A stretch of DNA of 64,000 nucleotides, from positions 1,546,501-1,610,500 of the forward strand of contig NZ_CP040396.1 in assembly GCF_005577435.1 (NCBI RefSeq), in the 5' to 3' direction. A model generated the notes under the pieces. It ran no database searches and was not told where the DNA came from. It was given only the letters and a program-made list of their open reading frames with translations. The position numbers were made by a program, and so were the translations under genes. The number at the start of each line of letters is the position of its first letter. Position 1 is the stretch's first letter. Positions 62,162 to 64,000 of this stretch are shown piece by piece. Source of the stretch: Paenibacillus algicola. GTDB lineage: Bacteria; Bacillota; Bacilli; Paenibacillales; Paenibacillaceae.

Positions 62162-62845
62162 ATGGAATTTCTCGATCAACTGCTGTTTTATCCGCTGGAA
62201 AGGCTGCCCTTTTTCCTGATTGCCCTGATCATTGCATTTACGGTGCATGAATTTTCTCACGCTTACTTCGCTAATAAACTGGGTGACCCTACCGCCAAGC
62301 TGTTGGGGAGGGTGACACTGAACCCGGCGGTGCATTTCGACTTTCTTGGCATCTTCCTGCTGCTGATTGCCGGCTTCGGCTGGGCCAGACCGGTTCCGGT
62401 AAACCGGGCGAACTTCTCGAACCCGCGCCGGGATAGCGTCATCGTATCGGCGGCAGGGCCGCTCAGTAATCTGCTGCTCGCCATCGCCGGCTGCTTGATC
62501 TACGGAGCACTGTATCAGCTTGGTGCCATTGATGCAATGAGCAATGAACGGGCAGTGGATGCGGTGCATATCTTTTTTGACACCTTTATTGTGCTGAATT
62601 TCTTTCTGTTTCTGTTTAACCTGATTCCGCTTCCTCCGCTGGATGGATACCGGATCCTGGTAGAGCTTGTTCCGCGGCGGGTGGGGGCAAAGCTGCAAAG
62701 CGTGGAGCAATGGTCGATTCTGGTCTTTTTATTAATTATTCTGATTCCCGGGTTTCAAAACTACACGATCCGCCCGATGTATGAGACAGCGTACAGCTTG
62801 TCTGTGTTCTTCCTGAATCTGTTTACAGCGTTGTTCGGCGGCTAA
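62162..62845 (+). CDS. Site-2 protease family (M50) membrane metalloprotease
   Basis: A 227-residue integral membrane protein of the rhomboid-independent M50B type. The zinc motif is FTVHEFSHAYFANKLGDPTAKLLGRVTLNP, with HExxH in the first membrane segment; the third ligand is in LIPLPPLDGYRIL. GWARPVPVN is a conserved loop. There is no PDZ or CBS domain. It begins two bases after the prmA stop, so translation is coupled. It probably performs intramembrane cleavage of an unknown protein. It is an addition to the usual prmA-rsmE pair. Confidence 0.9.
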   Translation: MEFLDQLLFYPLERLPFFLIALIIAFTVHEFSHAYFANKLGDPTAKLLGRVTLNPAVHFDFLGIFLLLIAGFGWARPVPVNRANFSNPRRDSVIVSAAGPLSNLLLAIAGCLIYGALYQLGAIDAMSNERAVDAVHIFFDTFIVLNFFLFLFNLIPLPPLDGYRILVELVPRRVGAKLQSVEQWSILVFLLIILIPGFQNYTIRPMYETAYSLSVFFLNLFTALFGG

Positions 62846-62954
62846 AATCTCATAGATTTCACTGGTCATGACGGGGCAAAAGAGGTATGATGAAGTTTGG
62901 CGTTTTGGCCTGAAGCAATGGACCTGAATATGAATCCATAAAGGTAGGTTTACG

Positions 62955-63722
62955 ATGCAGCGATATTTCATTTCACCCGCGCAGTTCCAGCAAGAGCAGG
63001 TATGGATTACGGGTGAGGATGCGAGACATATTTCAAAAGTGATGAGAGGCAAGCCGGGGGATGTCCTGATTGTCAGTGACGGGATTTCCCGTGAAGCGCG
63101 CGTTGCCATCGAGAGCCTGGAGCAGGACGGTGTAAGAGCAAGGGTAGTAGAGGAGCTGGCGATGACCCGCGAGCCTCGACTGAAGGTGACCATTGCCCAG
63201 AGCCTGCCTAAAGGCGACAAAATGGAGCTGGTGATCCAGAAATGCACCGAGCTCGGGGCCGTGTCATTTCTGCCTTTTCTGTCCAGCCGGACCATCGTTC
63301 AGTACGATGCCAAGAAAGAGCAGAAGCGCCTGGAGCGCTGGGGCAAGATTGCGAAGGAGGCTGCGGAGCAGGCTCATCGGAACAGGGTTCCCGGAGTAGA
63401 GCAGCCTGTGGGCTGGAAGAAGCTGCTTCAAGCGTTCTCCAGCTACAGCCTGGTCTGCTTCTGCTATGAGAAGGAGGAGGGCCTGCAGCTGCGGGACGTG
63501 CTCCGGCCTTTTGCAGAGCAGAGGCTGATCGGGGATGAGCCTGTCAGCCTGCTGATCGTGGTCGGTCCCGAGGGCGGCTTTACGGAAGAGGAATGCCGGG
63601 AGGCCGAGGGGGCGGGAGCGTCGACCGTTGGCCTTGGCCGGCGGATTTTACGCACGGAGACCGCGGGGATGACCGCACTGGCCTGTGCGCTGTATGAATT
63701 TGGTGAAATGGGGGGAGTTTGA
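62955..63722 (+). CDS. rsmE: 16S rRNA (uracil-1498 N3)-methyltransferase
   Basis: A 255-residue SPOUT methyltransferase. The N-terminal PUA-like domain begins RYFISPAQFQQEQVWITGEDARHISKVMR. The catalytic knotted domain has QSLPKGDKMELVIQKCTELGAVSFLPFLSSRTIV, IVVGPEGGFTEEEC and LGRRILRTETAGMTAL, which binds SAM in the trefoil knot. Length is normal. It is followed two bases later by mtaB. Confidence 0.96.
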   Translation: MQRYFISPAQFQQEQVWITGEDARHISKVMRGKPGDVLIVSDGISREARVAIESLEQDGVRARVVEELAMTREPRLKVTIAQSLPKGDKMELVIQKCTELGAVSFLPFLSSRTIVQYDAKKEQKRLERWGKIAKEAAEQAHRNRVPGVEQPVGWKKLLQAFSSYSLVCFCYEKEEGLQLRDVLRPFAEQRLIGDEPVSLLIVVGPEGGFTEEECREAEGAGASTVGLGRRILRTETAGMTALACALYEFGEMGGV

Positions 63723-63724
63723 AT

Positions 63725-64000
63725 ATGCCATCCGTAGCGTTTTATACGTTGGGTTGCAAAGTCAATTTTTACGATACCGAAGCCATCTGGCAGCTTTTCA
63801 AAAATGAAGGCTACGAGCAAGTGGACTTCGAACAAACCGCTGATGTTTATTTGATCAATACTTGCCATGTTACGAATACCGGTGATAAGAAAAGCCGGCA
63901 AATGATCCGGCGTGCGGTCCGTCGCAATCCGGATGCCATTGTCGCGGTTACGGGCTGCTATGCCCAGACCTCGCCGGCTGAAATTCTCGACATTCCTGGT
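63725..64000 (+). CDS. mtaB: tRNA (t6A37) methylthiotransferase MtaB (5' part)
   Basis: The first 92 codons of a gene cut by the window edge. It begins MPSVAFYTLGCKVNFYDTEA and shows the three cysteines of the methylthiotransferase N-terminal domain: LGCKVN, INTCHVTN and GCYAQ. MtaB (YqeV) converts t6A37 to ms2t6A37 in lysine-type tRNAs. The radical SAM cluster motif and TRAM domain lie beyond the window. It begins two bases after the rsmE stop. Confidence 0.93.
   Translation, partial: MPSVAFYTLGCKVNFYDTEAIWQLFKNEGYEQVDFEQTADVYLINTCHVTNTGDKKSRQMIRRAVRRNPDAIVAVTGCYAQTSPAEILDIPG

Overview
The window reads as chromosomal DNA of an endospore-forming Gram-positive bacterium, most likely Paenibacillus or a close relative. 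The evidence is a moderately GC-rich Bacilli gene set with strong AGGAGG ribosome binding sites, several sporulation genes (a sigma-K half gene, spoVAC-spoVAD-spoVAE, gpr, spoIIP), competence genes comER/comEA/comEB/comEC, a leucine T-box, a CIRCE operator, and the Firmicute gene orders yqeG-yqeH-aroE-yhbY-nadD-yqeK-rsfS-yqeM and holA-rpsT-gpr-spoIIP-yqxA-lepA-hemW-hrcA-grpE-dnaK-dnaJ-prmA-rsmE-mtaB.

Layout. 1-1.2 kb: AT-rich accessory DNA with two small genes that abuts the C-terminal half of sigma-K; this looks like the right end of a sigK-intervening (skin-like) element. 1.7-2.7 kb: a decayed RHS/YD-repeat gene. 2.8-6.2 kb: an AT-rich dihydrouridine synthase, a YdhK-type lipoprotein, an MDR oxidoreductase and a rhodanese-like protein; two of these genes carry CsoR/CstR-like operators. 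6.3-16.2 kb: a carbohydrate module with two ABC permeases, a binding lipoprotein, a YesMN-type two-component system, LacI and AraC regulators and a divergent PhyH-type dioxygenase. 16.2-16.6 kb: an orphan transcription unit that looks like a structured RNA. 16.6-24.7 kb: an M42 peptidase, a 34-residue membrane peptide, the spoVA trio, and a MoxR-DUF58-transglutaminase operon. 24.8-31 kb: the yqeG-to-yqeM ribosome-assembly/NAD operon. 31.2-35.3 kb: a sugar-catabolic cassette (isomerase, two Gfo/Idh oxidoreductases, AraC) sitting between yqeM and leuS. 35.3-38.1 kb: T-box and leuS. 38.1-46.3 kb: the com locus, an ECF sigma/anti-sigma pair and holA. 46.3-53.6 kb: rpsT, gpr, spoIIP, a YqxA-like gene, lepA, hemW and a GNAT. 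53.7-60.3 kb: a heat-shock operon hrcA-chaperonin-grpE-dnaK-dnaJ. 60.4-64 kb: two small proteins, prmA, a site-2-type protease, rsmE and the start of mtaB.

Most notable observations: (1) sigma-K is split, with foreign DNA running into codons for its C-terminal half; (2) a TCP-1/thermosome-like (group III) chaperonin gene sits inside the CIRCE-controlled hsp70 operon between hrcA and grpE; (3) a roughly 220-nt RNA candidate with a 17-bp-spaced sigma-A promoter and a strong terminator belongs to no neighbouring gene; (4) a perfect 26-nt palindrome overlies the promoter of a rhodanese-like gene whose catalytic cysteine position appears to be serine; (5) the ECF sigma gene has a putative self-recognised promoter. 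No tRNA, rRNA, CRISPR array, transposase or complete insertion sequence was seen. Every call rests on reading the sequence; no database search was run.
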